Shown one piece after another: positions 1 to 10,636 of a stretch of DNA of 64,000 nucleotides; the stretch's first letter is position 1; each line of letters starts with the position of its first letter. Source of the DNA: Seminavis robusta (lineage: Eukaryota > Bacillariophyta > Bacillariophyceae > Naviculales > Naviculaceae); NCBI GenBank assembly GCA_903772945.1, contig CAICTM010000381.1, forward strand, positions 1 through 64,000. Direction: 5' to 3'. The notes beneath the pieces are model-generated. The model worked only from the letters and a program-made list of their open reading frames with translations, ran no database searches and had not been told where the DNA came from. The position numbers and the translations under genes are program-made.

Positions 1-570
1 AGCAGCAGCAGCACCAACAACAGCCTTTCGAATTTTTCGAAACAACAACAACATAATTTCGAAACTCAATTGCGCGACCATGGCGCTCCTGTTGCCGACG
101 GCGCTACCGACACTTTTGCGCCCGCACCGACAGCATCGGGTGTTACCACGGCCACGGCCATCGCCACGGCTCCTCCTCCTGCCGCTACCAACAGCTACCA
201 ACAACAGCAGCAGCCTTTCGCCGTCTTCCAACAACCACAACAACTTTTCGAAACTCGAGCCCATGGCGCTCCTGTTGCCGGCAACGGCTACGGCCGTTCC
301 CAGCCGGTCATGGCAACACCCACACGACCCCACCCACAGCATCTAGCAGACCTCTTCACGAGGCCCTTGCCACCTCCAAGTCTCAACGACTTCATCTCCC
401 ATGGCAACAACAGCAATGTTGCCGTCACACAGTGGCCATCTGGCACCAGCCAAGCTACCGACTTCCACCGAAGTCACCAAGCTCCACCACTCCAGCAGAG
501 GCTCAACCCATTCGAGCTCCACGCTTCTGTGCAAGCTGAACAGCCAGCTACACTCCCGATCAGCCCCTAG
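1..570 (+). CDS. Partial low-complexity Q/P/A/T-rich ORF, open at the window edge
   Basis: The frame is open from the first base to a TAG at 568-570, so the start lies outside the window. The translation is low complexity: poly-Q (QQQQQPFAVFQQPQQ), Ala/Thr/Pro runs, a repeated DHGAPV/AHGAPV segment, and one NPF tripeptide near the end (QRLNPFELH). NPF motifs bind EH domains in endocytic adaptors, but one motif in a biased sequence is weak evidence. A related QQQHQQQPFEFF stretch also reads in a second frame at the left edge, so the region may be degenerate. No domain is recognised. It could be the tail of an adaptor-like gene or non-coding low-complexity DNA. Confidence 0.3.
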   Translation, partial: SSSSTNNSLSNFSKQQQHNFETQLRDHGAPVADGATDTFAPAPTASGVTTATAIATAPPPAATNSYQQQQQPFAVFQQPQQLFETRAHGAPVAGNGYGRSQPVMATPTRPHPQHLADLFTRPLPPPSLNDFISHGNNSNVAVTQWPSGTSQATDFHRSHQAPPLQQRLNPFELHASVQAEQPATLPISP

Positions 571-1097
571 CTTGGCCAACAACAGCACTCCAATTCAGGG
601 TGCCAGCAGCTCCAACGGCAGCCCATACAAGGGTCCATTCTGAAGGCCCCCACACAGTCCAGTCTAGCTCTCCAGCTCCACTGACAACTCCCACTGACTA
701 CACTCCCAACACACTAGCCAACAGACTGGCCAGTCTCATGGGGGGTACCTCAGCAGATGTCCAGGCCCTGGCACAAGCTCTCTTTCCAGCAGTCCACCAT
801 CAGCAGCTGGACCTTGGGCAACCAGCAACCCCCGTTCAGAGTTTCCACGGCGCGCCCACAGTTCTCCAGTGCACGCAGCCGGGTTTCCACGATGCGCGCC
901 TGCAGACTTCCACTGCACCCTGCCAGCACCAACACAGCTCGTTCCCACCGTTGCTGCCATATTGAAGCCCAGCGACTCGCCATGTCAGCCACGATCAAAG
1001 CACTCGAGCTGGAACTGGAGGCCACCAACGGATGGTTCCATCCAAAGCACGAACCGTTTGACAGCATTGAAGCCAGAGCGGCTCGAGCTGCCGCCAC

Positions 1098-1514
1098 TCA
1101 AGCCTGAGCAACTGACCCATCCCCGTGTCTCGTCTTCAGGACCCCAGCTCCAGCCTCCATTCGTGCCTGTTGTTGTTGTCTGAGCACGCCGAAGGGCTGT
1201 TGATGCTGCTGCTGGTGTGCGTCGGTAGCGGTACCGGCAGTAGCAGGTGCGTCCGTAGGAGCGCCATGGTCGGCGGCATTGGTGACGTTGTTGTTGTTGT
1301 TCGAAAAGGGATCGAATAAAGCGTCGAACGGGTTGACGATGGTCGTTGCAGCTGGTGCATGGTCGACGTCGTGCTGGAGTTGGAGTTGTAGCAAGTCGCC
1401 GGTGGCCGTAGTGGCCGTAGAAGCGCTGTCGGGAGTCGGGATCTTCATTGTCGAAAGATTTTGGCGATTCAGCGTGGAGCTGCTGCTAATCGATCGATCT
1501 CCGGTTGTAGCCAA
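1098..1514 (-). CDS. Low-complexity ORF with NPF and DPF motifs
   Basis: This minus-strand ORF has poly-Q and poly-N tracts. The stretch VNPFDALFDPFSNNNN joins an NPF and a DPF motif, as in epsin/AP180-type clathrin adaptors (NPF for EH domains, DPF for the AP2 alpha ear). It also contains DHGAP followed by a QQQHQQPFGVL run, matching the plus-strand ORF at positions 1-570 in inverted orientation. No ENTH/ANTH domain is visible nearby. The first codon is not a convincing ATG, and the frame may continue upstream through a splice. The motif reading is seen directly; an endocytic role is only an inference. Confidence 0.3.
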   Translation of the reverse strand: MATTGDRSISSSSTLNRQNLSTMKIPTPDSASTATTATGDLLQLQLQHDVDHAPAATTIVNPFDALFDPFSNNNNNVTNAADHGAPTDAPATAGTATDAHQQQHQQPFGVLRQQQQARMEAGAGVLKTRHGDGSVAQA

Positions 1515-2841
1515 CCGGAGGAAGCGCCGCTTGTTGCTGCTGTTGTAGCCGTTGCTCCTGTCGATGCTAGTGGTGTTGCAAGAGAGGAAGGATTGGTAAT
1601 AGTAGTCGTATTTGGGCTCAATGACCTAATAAGCGAAGAGCGCCATTGTGTTGGTTTAAAAGAGTGAGTCTATTATTGAATGGCGGTGAGCCACCTTAGC
1701 TATAAGCCTGCAGGCTGTCTATGTATCGATCCAAACGCTAACAGAGGTCCGGTGCCAAGTTGACCCTTGATCTTTCTCCTGCAGCGGCGAGCAACGGTAC
1801 TTTTTCTATTTCTGCGGTGGATGGTGCGGCTCCCCTCATTGTTACTCACAACATGAAGGCACACATTGAAAACATGGATGATACTGATGGCTATGTTCCA
1901 GTGGTATCATGCCGCGATGGCGCCGCTGCAACAATCGTTAGCATTGAGGAAGTTGGTTTTGAATGAGTGAATGGCTCGCGATCTGAGATTTTGCAGCCGG
2001 CAAGGAAACCACAAATGGCAATTTCTTAGTAATACCTCCTTTGTCACCTGGATTTCCTTCAACGCGCCGAAAGAACACCGGTACCGGTAGTGAGCCAACA
2101 AAATCATCGCTACCGTATCGTGGTTATTATGACACTACACCTCCAACGGTAGTAGTTAAGCTGGCGCATGGTCGATGCACCTGCAAAAGCCGTTCTTCCC
2201 ATGACTGTTTTTTGTCTTTGAAGGCGTGAAATCCAAGGACAGGGCGATCGTCAAACAGGCCTCTGATACGGCAATCCGTGCAACGCAACTTCGCGGCTTT
2301 GGACAAATTGATACCGTTCACATTCCAGTGCAGGCCAGAAGGGTCCTGTCATCACGAGGCTCCCTTGCTGTTTCGAGCCTCCGTACAAGCTGAAGTCTCG
2401 AGGAAGTGAAGTTACCGGTACGTTACGGCACTGTGACTTTTGCGAAAGAATGAATGAAACAAATGGAACGGCTTTATTGAGAAACGATTTGATGCAGAAG
2501 ATGGACCGTTTCCTTCCCATTTTCGGGAAGCTACCAGGTACAGTGGCAAGATCCCTGATCCACTTGCACCAGTGGTGCAAGTGGGAAATTGTGGTGTTCA
2601 TCGGTACAAGGAGGTTGGTCGGCGTTATAACTGTTGTTTTGGTTGCCGGGTGTTTCACCACTAATAATATAATCTCACCTCGGTCCCCCATTAAGGGGAG
2701 GGATACAGCTTTATGTCGCACTTCTCTTTGACTTGGGCGGAAGAGATTGAGAGAGCAAGAGCACCACCCACAAGACAATGACCGTGTTGTCAGCAAGCCA
2801 AGCCGGGTTGGGACACGGTACAAAGTGGGATTTGCATGCTG
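1515..2841. other. Region without a supported gene
   Basis: Only short ORFs on both strands, none with a recognisable domain. The longest (2251-2823, minus) has unremarkable composition and no motif. Several CCGGTACCGG-like short palindromes occur (around 2080-2095 and 2410-2420). I see no RNA gene or mobile-element termini here. Confidence 0.4.
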
Positions 2842-4509
2842 CTACCGCAAAACTCCGATGTGATTTGGTGGACCTTCTGCATAGTGATCATGTCCCAGCT
2901 CGCGGTGAGGAAACACGCCCAATTGAGGGAGTATACATTCGAGGACGTCTTTGAACCTTGCTTCCCTTTCTTCCTCATCATCCATGAAATCCAAGCTATT
3001 CCCCATAACATTTGCACTCCCCGCTATATCACTGTTGCTGGTTGCTCCAGCAGCTGTAGATTGGCGGTTTTGTTGCGCTCGATCACTAGACAGGCCCCCC
3101 TTCCTGGAGCGGCCAGACTTTCCACTGGAATCCTGGCCTCCTCCCTCGTCGGGGTCCTTATCCTCTTTCGCCTCTTCCATGAATGTATCATCTTCGCGCG
3201 GGGGGAACATTTTATTCCAGGATGCACGATTCAGAAAGTCGGTGGGCACTGAGATTGGGGCCGAGGCTGAACCACTGCTATCCATGATGTGACGAATAAG
3301 ATAGTTTGCTTCGCCCTTGGACTGCGCTTGATATGCCATGAGCTGATTCTTCTCCTTGCTGAACAAAAAAAAAATGCCACCTTGGCCCGAGATCTGTCAT
3401 GATTGTCAGGATACCGGTGTCTTCATTCAGAAAAGAAGCTGACAAATGCTGTAGGACAACCTGCCGACGGATCTCTGCATGACTCGTGTTGTCTTGCCTC
3501 TTGAGTTCAATACCAGCCCACATATTGTGCCTGGTTGTACTTGTTTCTTGGTGATGCTTATGTGCCAACACAACATCGATATTGCCTTTTGTTTTGACTC
3601 CAAATGATACAATATCCGTGGACAAGAGTTCAGGTTCCTCAGTTCCATCAAAAAGCTTGCTATGGTGAGGGAGGCCGATGTTTTGGTTGTTCCTGAGATA
3701 GGCAAGGTATAGACTGCGGTTCGCCAGGCAATCCTCCTTTCTAGGACCCCAAGTGAAAGCGGCCATCCCCGAACCTAGAGTGTTGAACTCGCCCACTAGA
3801 TGATCATTTTCCCACTCTGGAGCGTCGATTCTGACTCCAATGTTTTGGACCGCTCTTTGGTATCGTGACAATTTAGGTTTCGTGAATTGTATAGTGGCCT
3901 CTTCCTGCTTCTTTTCCTGCAAATAAGCGTACACATAGTCAATTTTCTCTGCAGGTCAAAGGGAAACAGTGAAAGCAACAAAAAACAGGGTAAAATAAGC
4001 AGGCAATTGATTGTTGTGGACTAAGAATTGCCAAATCTAAAAAGCTTCTCACCATCTGCTTTGATGGTGAAATTAAGGCAAACCAATCGATAATGTACCC
4101 ACAGTAATCCAAGAATGATAGATTAATTGTTAGAAGGACGATTTGAATAAATTCAACAACAAACAAACCAAAAAAATCTAGAATTCTTCTCACCATTTGC
4201 TGGCTCTTGCGGTGGAGCGGGTGCCACCACAATCAAGGGCTGTTGCCCAGAAGAATTGGGGGGGATGGGATCCCATGCCTTGAGAGCGTTGTCTTGAGAG
4301 GAAGGTTTTGGGATTCCTGGGGAGCAGACAAAAAGCATAGCTGGAGAACAGTGCGTGAGATCCTCCGCTAGCTTGTCTTTGACCAATTTCCTCAAGCCAT
4401 CAATATCCCACTCTCGACCAGCTGCAAGATCAGATTGGTAGACTCGACTGGGACCGCCCTCCGGTTCTTTCTTTCCCTCGTAGTAGAGCTGAACCCAAAC
4501 TGAAGACAT
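2842..4509 (-). CDS. Crinkler-type effector-like gene: Ubl-like header plus REase-fold domain
   Basis: The N-terminal part (from 4509) begins MSSVWVQLYYEGKKEPEGGP and ends in PLIVVAPAPP, which fits the ubiquitin-like header of Crinkler (CRN) proteins. The middle part (about 3930-3370) has a PD-(D/E)XK-like pattern: NIDVVLA followed by GIELKRQ, then an aliphatic stretch with TDLGPRWHFFF. This is the CR-RHS type toxin architecture described across eukaryotes. The C-terminal part (to 2842) is acidic and Ser-rich, without a known domain. The parts lie in separate segments, as expected for an intron-containing gene. It looks nearly whole, with perhaps one break. In a free-living alga the family may act in DNA-element conflict or simply be domesticated; its role here is unknown. 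Confidence 0.6.
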
Positions 4510-6090
4510 GCTTGTTGTCGTTGTTGTTGCTCGTTGGTTGTTGCTTCTGTTACTGGTGTTGTCAAACAGGAGTTCGGGTTCCGCACGGGTACTTGAATAA
4601 GGGAACCACGTGGATTGAGGTTATCAAGGCATCCTGGGCGTTTTGGGAGGTATCCAGGTTGATGTAATAGACTTTGACAGAGGAGCATTACCCGCTTGCT
4701 GACTGATACGCTAGCCTTCTCCCTTTAGGATTACAGCCGCATCTCGCCGCAGTGCCCATGTAAGCGAACACTACGTTCACTAAGTTGCGTACAGGCTGTA
4801 TCTAAGCTATTGACGCAAACGCAAGCACGTTCCCGGTAGGACATTCCAATGCGAACTATGACATCATGTCCAAAAGACTTAAAGTACAAGAAAAGACTTA
4901 GAAGCGACACAGCCCTCGCTCCTCGACGCGAAACGGATCTCCTCTGCATTTAATTTTACTCTGTGAAATACTCTTCTTTTACTCTATCGAGATGATGCTA
5001 TCTCCTTTACAGCGGCTATTCCTCTTTACAAAGGCTACTAATACTCCACCATGACAGGCTCCTCTTGTTTGGTTAGCGGCAGCGGCAGCCATTCGACGAT
5101 CGCTCGTTCGACGGATCGATCGACTTCCGATGACTTCTTTCTTCTTCCACGGAGCAATCGATCGAAGCGACCATGTTCCCTCCTCTTCCACGGAGCGACG
5201 ACTCCACCGTTAATGCAACAACAAGCGACTACCGGTACTACTACCACTAGAACAACAAGCGATGGCAACAAGCGTCTTTCGTTTGACGGAGCGATTCGGC
5301 CGATGATTTCTTCTTCCACGGAGCGACACGGAGCGACCAGGACGCCTCTACCAAAAGCAATAAATGGCAGCTTCTCTACTACTGCTTTGGCTGTGGACTG
5401 ACTACAAATAATGTGAAGTCTGCGCAATTTGGTTGACATGACTCTAGAGTGCAGATTGAGTGCTGAGAGTGAGGACTGGAGAAATGAATGTCAGGCAGAG
5501 TGACAACAAAATGCAACCAAGCTGGATTTTTCCTAGAGGCTCCATAGGAAACCTTGGAGATAGCAAATCATTTTTGAGGGGTGGCTCTGTGAGTGTGTTG
5601 GGGAGCTGCTTCTGGAAAAGGATTTGCTATCTCTGTGTATTGGTAAAGCTAATGGCCATTTGGTCAACTCTGTTGCCATGGTGATAAAATGCATTTTTAT
5701 TTCTTCAATTTTTTCTTTTTGTGAGCGATTCATTTCAATGCAGGATTCGCGAAATGACCACTTCTGTTAGAAATGACCGCTTTCGATTCTGGTTTGGCTA
5801 AAACCAATTTTGGAATTGTCAAATGAATCTTCTTGGTTGGGCCAGTCCGTATGGTATCTGGTGTCATTGGCGTGTAGTTGTATTAACCGTCATTCTCATT
5901 GGCCGACGCTCCCACGTTCGACCGGTGTTCGACGTGGGTGCAAGTGGGCGCAAATGGAATGGGATCCGTCCAAGTCATTCTAGGTACTAGTACAGTACAT
6001 AATAGTATCAATACTCCTTGGTACTGGTACAGTCGTACGGTACATGTAACGTCCATTCGATCAGTTTATTTTGTTCGTCAATCAATCACC
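4510..6090. other. Intergenic region with short repeats
   Basis: About 1.6 kb without a supported gene. It contains three imperfect copies of a CTTCTTCCACGGAGCGA-like unit (about 5142-5160, 5183-5200, 5307-5325) mixed with ATCGATCGA-rich sequence. A segment at about 5515-5700 resembles another at 50465-50645 (see that repeat entry). The last 200 bases are rich in GTAC-containing short palindromes and precede the FG-GAP gene. The small ORFs here, including 5051-5401 (+), have no recognisable domain. Confidence 0.4.
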
Positions 6091-8158
6091 ATGAAGATCT
6101 TCGTTGCAACCCTCTTTTTTGTCGTCGCCTTGGCGGAATTTGCCGTCGGGTCCGATTTCAAGCAGTTCGGCAACACCATCGAACCACGCGTTCCTGCTGA
6201 TCTGAACCATGACAGCAGTACGACTCCTTTCGAGTTTGGAAAGATTGTCAAGCTGTCGGGCAATGGCAATATCATGGCCGTCGGAGCCCCAAACGACAGC
6301 GGCGGCGCCGTCTTTCTCTATCGTCGTTCGTCGCCTTCCAACGCAATCGAGCTTTCAGCTCAGTCTTCGTGGCAGTTGCAATATGAACGTGCTGGAAAGG
6401 TTGGTCAAGAGTTTGGCGCCAGCATCGCACTATCAGGGGACGGAAACTATCTGTCGATGCGGTACAAAGGGGAGACCGCTGGAACCAATGTGATCGAGAC
6501 GTTCAGCTACTTAGACAATCGAATCATCGGAGAGAAGATTACGACCTGCGATGGTGTTAGTTTAAACTCAGGGGCAACGCCTGAGACATCTTCGTTTGGG
6601 GAGGCTCATTGGCTTTTGGTCGGCTGCGAGAATTTTGATGCTCGACGAGGCAAAGCCCAGCTCTGGAAACTAGACGAGGGGTCGCAAACTTGGGAGCTCT
6701 TCACTGAGCTCACGGGCGCCCACGAAAGTGCTCGATTTGGATTCTCCGCGGGATTCTCTGTAGATGGACAGCCAGATGAAATGCTAGTGGCAGTGTCTTC
6801 TCCCGATTGGGGTGAGAACCGAGGATTGGCGCAAGTCTTCAGCATCAGCGCAGATGGCTCGAGGCACCGTCTCGGAAAGACGCTCGTTGGCCGGGTAGCA
6901 GGCGATCAATTCGGGTTTGCCATTGACTTTGCCTTGAACAAGCGCTACTTGGTTGTTGGTGCTCCATCCTGCTCCGAAGAAAACAGAGGCTGTGTCTACG
7001 TTTTTGGTTATACTGGAGAAAGTCCGAGTGAAGCTCTGGAATGGCATCAGGTAGATGAAACAGAGTTTGGTGAGAATCCTGGGGATCGCCTGGGGAGAAC
7101 TGTTGCGATCTCGAACGATGGTGGTAGAATCGCGGTTGGAGCTGTACGCTACAATCGATTTTCTGGCTTGGTCAAGCTATTTGAACGAGATGGGCTGCGA
7201 AGTCTTATTCCAGTTGGCCGCTTCGAAGGTGAAGTCGCGGTAGATCAGTTTGGGAACTCCGTTTCGATGAATAGTGCTGGTTCAATGATAGTTTCAGGGT
7301 CCCATCGAAGCAAGAACGGCGGTCAAAATCGAATGGGACAGGTTCGAGCCTTCATCGATACCAGCGGCTTCTGTGCACGTCCCGTGTCGTTGAACGTCAA
7401 TGCCATCTTCCTTTCTCGGCCCATGTGTCGGGATGGAGCAGATCGCATCGTGGACACTGTACAGGGTTGTACTTCAATCCTTGATCGGGCAACTGGAAAG
7501 GTTTGTGTCTGGCATGGACGACTTCCAACTAGGATGCCCTCTACTTTCCCCAGCAGCCCGCCTTCAGAGGCGCCAACTCGGACTCCGAGGGCGAGTCCAC
7601 CTGCTTCATTACCAACTGGCCCCCTTCAATGACGCCCAGTCGATTTCCCAGTGCGGGCCGAGTGAAGCGCCTTCAGGTAGCCCATCCTTGGCACCTTCAG
7701 TGAGCCCATCCCTGGAACCTTCAGCGAGCCCATCCCTGACACCTTCAGATAGCCCATCCTTGCATCCAAGTGACGGACCCAGCGAATCAAACAGCGCTTT
7801 CCCTCCCTTGGTGCCACCCACCAGTCCGTCCGAGTCACCAAACGCTGCGAGCAGCGGCACTCCAACTCCACGAGAAGCCCCAAGTGCTCAGACTGGCTCA
7901 GTTCGTGGTTCCACACCAACGCAACAAGGGAAAACAGAAGAATCAAAGCAAGAGGCTGGCAACTTTCCTGGTGGCGGCATAAACGACGCACCAGAGGACA
8001 CACCAAATCATAACAATCGCGAAGTCCGAAACCTTGGTGATTCAGTGGCGCTTGCTTTTTCTAGTGTTGCTACCAATATAGCAGCATTATGTGCATGTCT
8101 TTGCCTGAAGAAATGCTGCACAAACTTCCATTACGATGTGGAACCTCAGCATGACTGA
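6091..8158 (+). CDS. Secreted FG-GAP (integrin-alpha-like propeller) protein with PS-repeat tail
   Basis: I chose the ATG at 6091 because it opens a clear signal peptide (MKIFVATLFFVVALAEFAVG); the frame is open further upstream but without secretory character. About 400 residues follow with repeated FG-GAP-type units such as FGASIALSGDGNYL, RFGFSAGFSVDG, QFGFAIDFALNKRYLVVGAP and RLGRTVAISNDGGRIAVGA, typical of a beta-propeller surface protein. A Pro/Ser stalk follows (PSEAPS, SPSLAPS), then a Cys-containing hydrophobic segment near the C-terminus (about 8041-8120) that may anchor it. Around 7620-7665 the PS repeats run through all three frames in turn (TGP, then PSMTPSRFPS, then PSEAPSGSPS), so two single-base indels are likely, one at a C5 run (7620-7624). 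A cell-wall or adhesion role is inferred. Confidence 0.75.
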
Positions 8159-8609
8159 TGCTGCCTATGATCAGGGCAATAGACAATGTGTGTCCAAAAC
8201 AAACTAACTGTGAGAGAGACCAGCGTTTCGGTTTGCAGAACCTATCCCAACAAGAAGTGCACTGTCAAAATATGCTCGAGTATCGTTTGTCCTCTTTGAC
8301 TCCGTTTGTTCAACGAAACTTTTTACTTCCCCACTGAGATCCTTGCATGAAATTGATTACTACTTTCTACTAGCTCGCACTGATTACCGGTTGTCCTATT
8401 CAAACATTAACCTTTTAAACATCCACCACACGAATCGAATCATTCGGATCAATAGCAATAGAGATGTGTATTGTGCCACGATCGCATCCAAGGCGACGTG
8501 ACAGCGTTGTGCCACATAGAAATGATCCTCGTTTTGTGCATGCTGATCCCGCCCAACGAGATTAGTCCTTGGAAGGGGAGCAAACCACAAGAGCAATGCC
8601 AGGACATGA

Positions 8610-10205
8610 TTACCGTTGCTTGTTGTCATATCGCACTTCCAAAGTGCGACCTTGAAGTTCTTGTCCATTCAAACGCTCGATTGCAGCTTCTGCCTCTTTT
8701 TCTTTCATGAATCGAACCGTGCCAAAACCTTTTGAACGCCCTTCAGCGTTGGTCATGACTTCAGCACGTTCAACGTCACCACACTGACGAAAATGATCCT
8801 TGAGATCCTGCCAGCTAGTCTCGTAACTCAAATTGTTGACAAACAACAGGAATCCACCTCCGTGTCCATGGTTGTTTCCTTTATCATCATCTCCATGTCC
8901 TCTTCCGCCTCCTCCGTGTCCTCTTCCTCCACCTCTATGACCACCTCTTCCTCCGTGGTGGTGATGGTGTCCGTGACCTCCTCTATCACCTCCATGATGT
9001 CTACCTCCTCCAACGGCGCCATGGTTTCGATCCTCACGAAGGTAAATATCCCTTCCGTGCAGCTCTGAATTTTGGAGTTCACGAATGGCCCTAGCCGCTT
9101 CCTGAGGGCGCTGGTACACTACCACAGCACAGCCAATGGAGTTTCCTTGGCTGTCACTCAGAATTGTCGCCTGATCGACATTTCCAGCTTTGCGCATGTG
9201 ATCTTTTAGATCTTGCCAACTGGTTTCGTAGCTGAGGTTCCAGACATAGACGGAACTATTGTCCGATCGATGTCCTTGGAATCCAGAGGCTCCTCCACTA
9301 CTGGTTTCTCTGTCCTCACGCACAAAAATTAGACGTCCTTTTAACTGTGAGTCGGTGAGTTTTGCAATAGCCTCCTGAGCTTCCGGAGCTGTGGAAAATT
9401 CGACAATGCCACAGCCCTTGGACCGACCGTTGTTTTCACAAATGACTTCGGCATGTAGTACTTCTCCAGCTTGGCGCATGTGATCCTTGAGATCTTGCCA
9501 CCTAACATCCCAAGAGAGGTTACCAACGTAGACACGTCTACTTTGGCTCTGTGCTCCTGGCGTGAATCGATGTTGACCGCTTCCTGTCGATCCGCCACCT
9601 CCTCCTCGGCTGTTGCCGGATGGTCCAGGTCCATTTCTATCCTCCCTGTCTTCTCTGACGAAAATATTTCTACCCTGCAATTCGGTATCGTTGAGAGTGT
9701 TGACAGCTTGCTGGGCGCCTTCAGGATTGGTAAATTCGACAATGCCACATCCTTTGGATCTCCCATCCGGAGTGGTCATAATGTTGGCACGAGCCACTTC
9801 CAAGCCAGTGGATTTCATGTGATCTTTCAGATCTTGCCACGATACGTTCCAACTCAAATTGCCCACATAGACACGGCAGGATCTGTCTCCATCCTGCATG
9901 CGTTCATTGTTGTTGCTGTTGTTGTTATTGTTGTTGTAGGGCTGATGACGCCTTGCATTCCTGCCGCCGCGGTCATTGGATACCTTGCCGCCACCACGGA
10001 TACGTTCTTCTGAAGACGAGTTGTTGTTGCTGTTGTCGGTGTCTTTTCCAGCAGCATTCTCCGTGGTTGGTGGTGGGGTTTCTTCCGCAGAATCCTCTGG
10101 AGGCGTCGAGGTTTTCTCTTCTTCTGTCGTGGCTGCCACCGGCTCGGGTGCCGCCGCTGTATCAGTTGAGTTTTCCTCTGTCTTGGCGTTGCCGTCTCCC
10201 TTCAT
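8610..10205 (-). CDS. Four-RRM RNA-binding protein (hnRNP M/Gbp2-like)
   Basis: A single 531-codon exon starts at the ATG at 10205. An acidic, low-complexity N-terminus (Glu/Thr/Pro and poly-N) is followed by four RRM domains at about residues 108-185, 225-300, 318-393 and 452-527. RNP2 is seen as RVYVGNL, RVYVGNL, SVYVWNL and LLFVNNL; RNP1 as KGCGIVEF twice, IGCAVVVY (degenerate, RRM3) and KGFGTVRF. Every RRM carries SWQDLKDH in helix 1, the signature of the fungal Gbp2/Hrb1 and plant/algal G-strand-binding type. A Gly/His/Arg-rich linker (GHGHHHHHGG) sits between RRM3 and RRM4. It is a likely nuclear mRNA-binding or export factor. It diverges from the CDK-like gene 430 bp away. Confidence 0.85.
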   Translation of the reverse strand: MKGDGNAKTEENSTDTAAAPEPVAATTEEEKTSTPPEDSAEETPPPTTENAAGKDTDNSNNNSSSEERIRGGGKVSNDRGGRNARRHQPYNNNNNNSNNNERMQDGDRSCRVYVGNLSWNVSWQDLKDHMKSTGLEVARANIMTTPDGRSKGCGIVEFTNPEGAQQAVNTLNDTELQGRNIFVREDREDRNGPGPSGNSRGGGGGSTGSGQHRFTPGAQSQSRRVYVGNLSWDVRWQDLKDHMRQAGEVLHAEVICENNGRSKGCGIVEFSTAPEAQEAIAKLTDSQLKGRLIFVREDRETSSGGASGFQGHRSDNSSVYVWNLSYETSWQDLKDHMRKAGNVDQATILSDSQGNSIGCAVVVYQRPQEAARAIRELQNSELHGRDIYLREDRNHGAVGGGRHHGGDRGGHGHHHHHGGRGGHRGGGRGHGGGGRGHGDDDKGNNHGHGGGFLLFVNNLSYETSWQDLKDHFRQCGDVERAEVMTNAEGRSKGFGTVRFMKEKEAEAAIERLNGQELQGRTLEVRYDNKQR

Positions 10206-10636
10206 CGTAGCGTACAGTCAGTCTCTGGCTAGCTATGAGCTACCAGTGCCACCGCCAAACACAACCAATCCGCCACTGCAGGCCTTTGTATCTTACGGAA
10301 GCGTCAGAGCCACACTTTGACTATTAGCTATTAGCTACAATCGATAATAGCACGAGCATCCACTTGATGAAACGTGAGAAGCCGTCCGTGTTGTGTTACT
10401 ATCCCAACTGAAAAGAATGAGTGGTGGGAGATCAACGGCGATGGGTAGCGAACAATAATTTAAAGATATTTCCCATACTTAAGGAGATCATGGTAGCTAG
10501 TAGTACATGTGGTACCACTAAAGATTTTTAGATCGTTTCAAGAACCGAGAACACAACCTTGCTCTCAAATCTGCACTGGCTGCACTCAAGAAAGAATGAT
10601 CATCAGAGACCTTCTATTGGTACATGTAGTAGTAAC
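10206..10636. promoter_or_regulatory. Divergent intergenic region between RRM and CDK-like genes
   Basis: About 430 bp separate two genes transcribed away from each other, so both promoters must lie here. AT-rich stretches (TTAAAGATATTT near 10460) and a GTACATGTGGTACC palindromic patch near 10503 are visible. No canonical TATA or initiator can be assigned with confidence. Confidence 0.4.

Noticed and set aside
9471-10013. Long plus-strand ORF opposite the RRM gene
   Set aside because: It is the antisense shadow of the strongly conserved RRM coding sequence.
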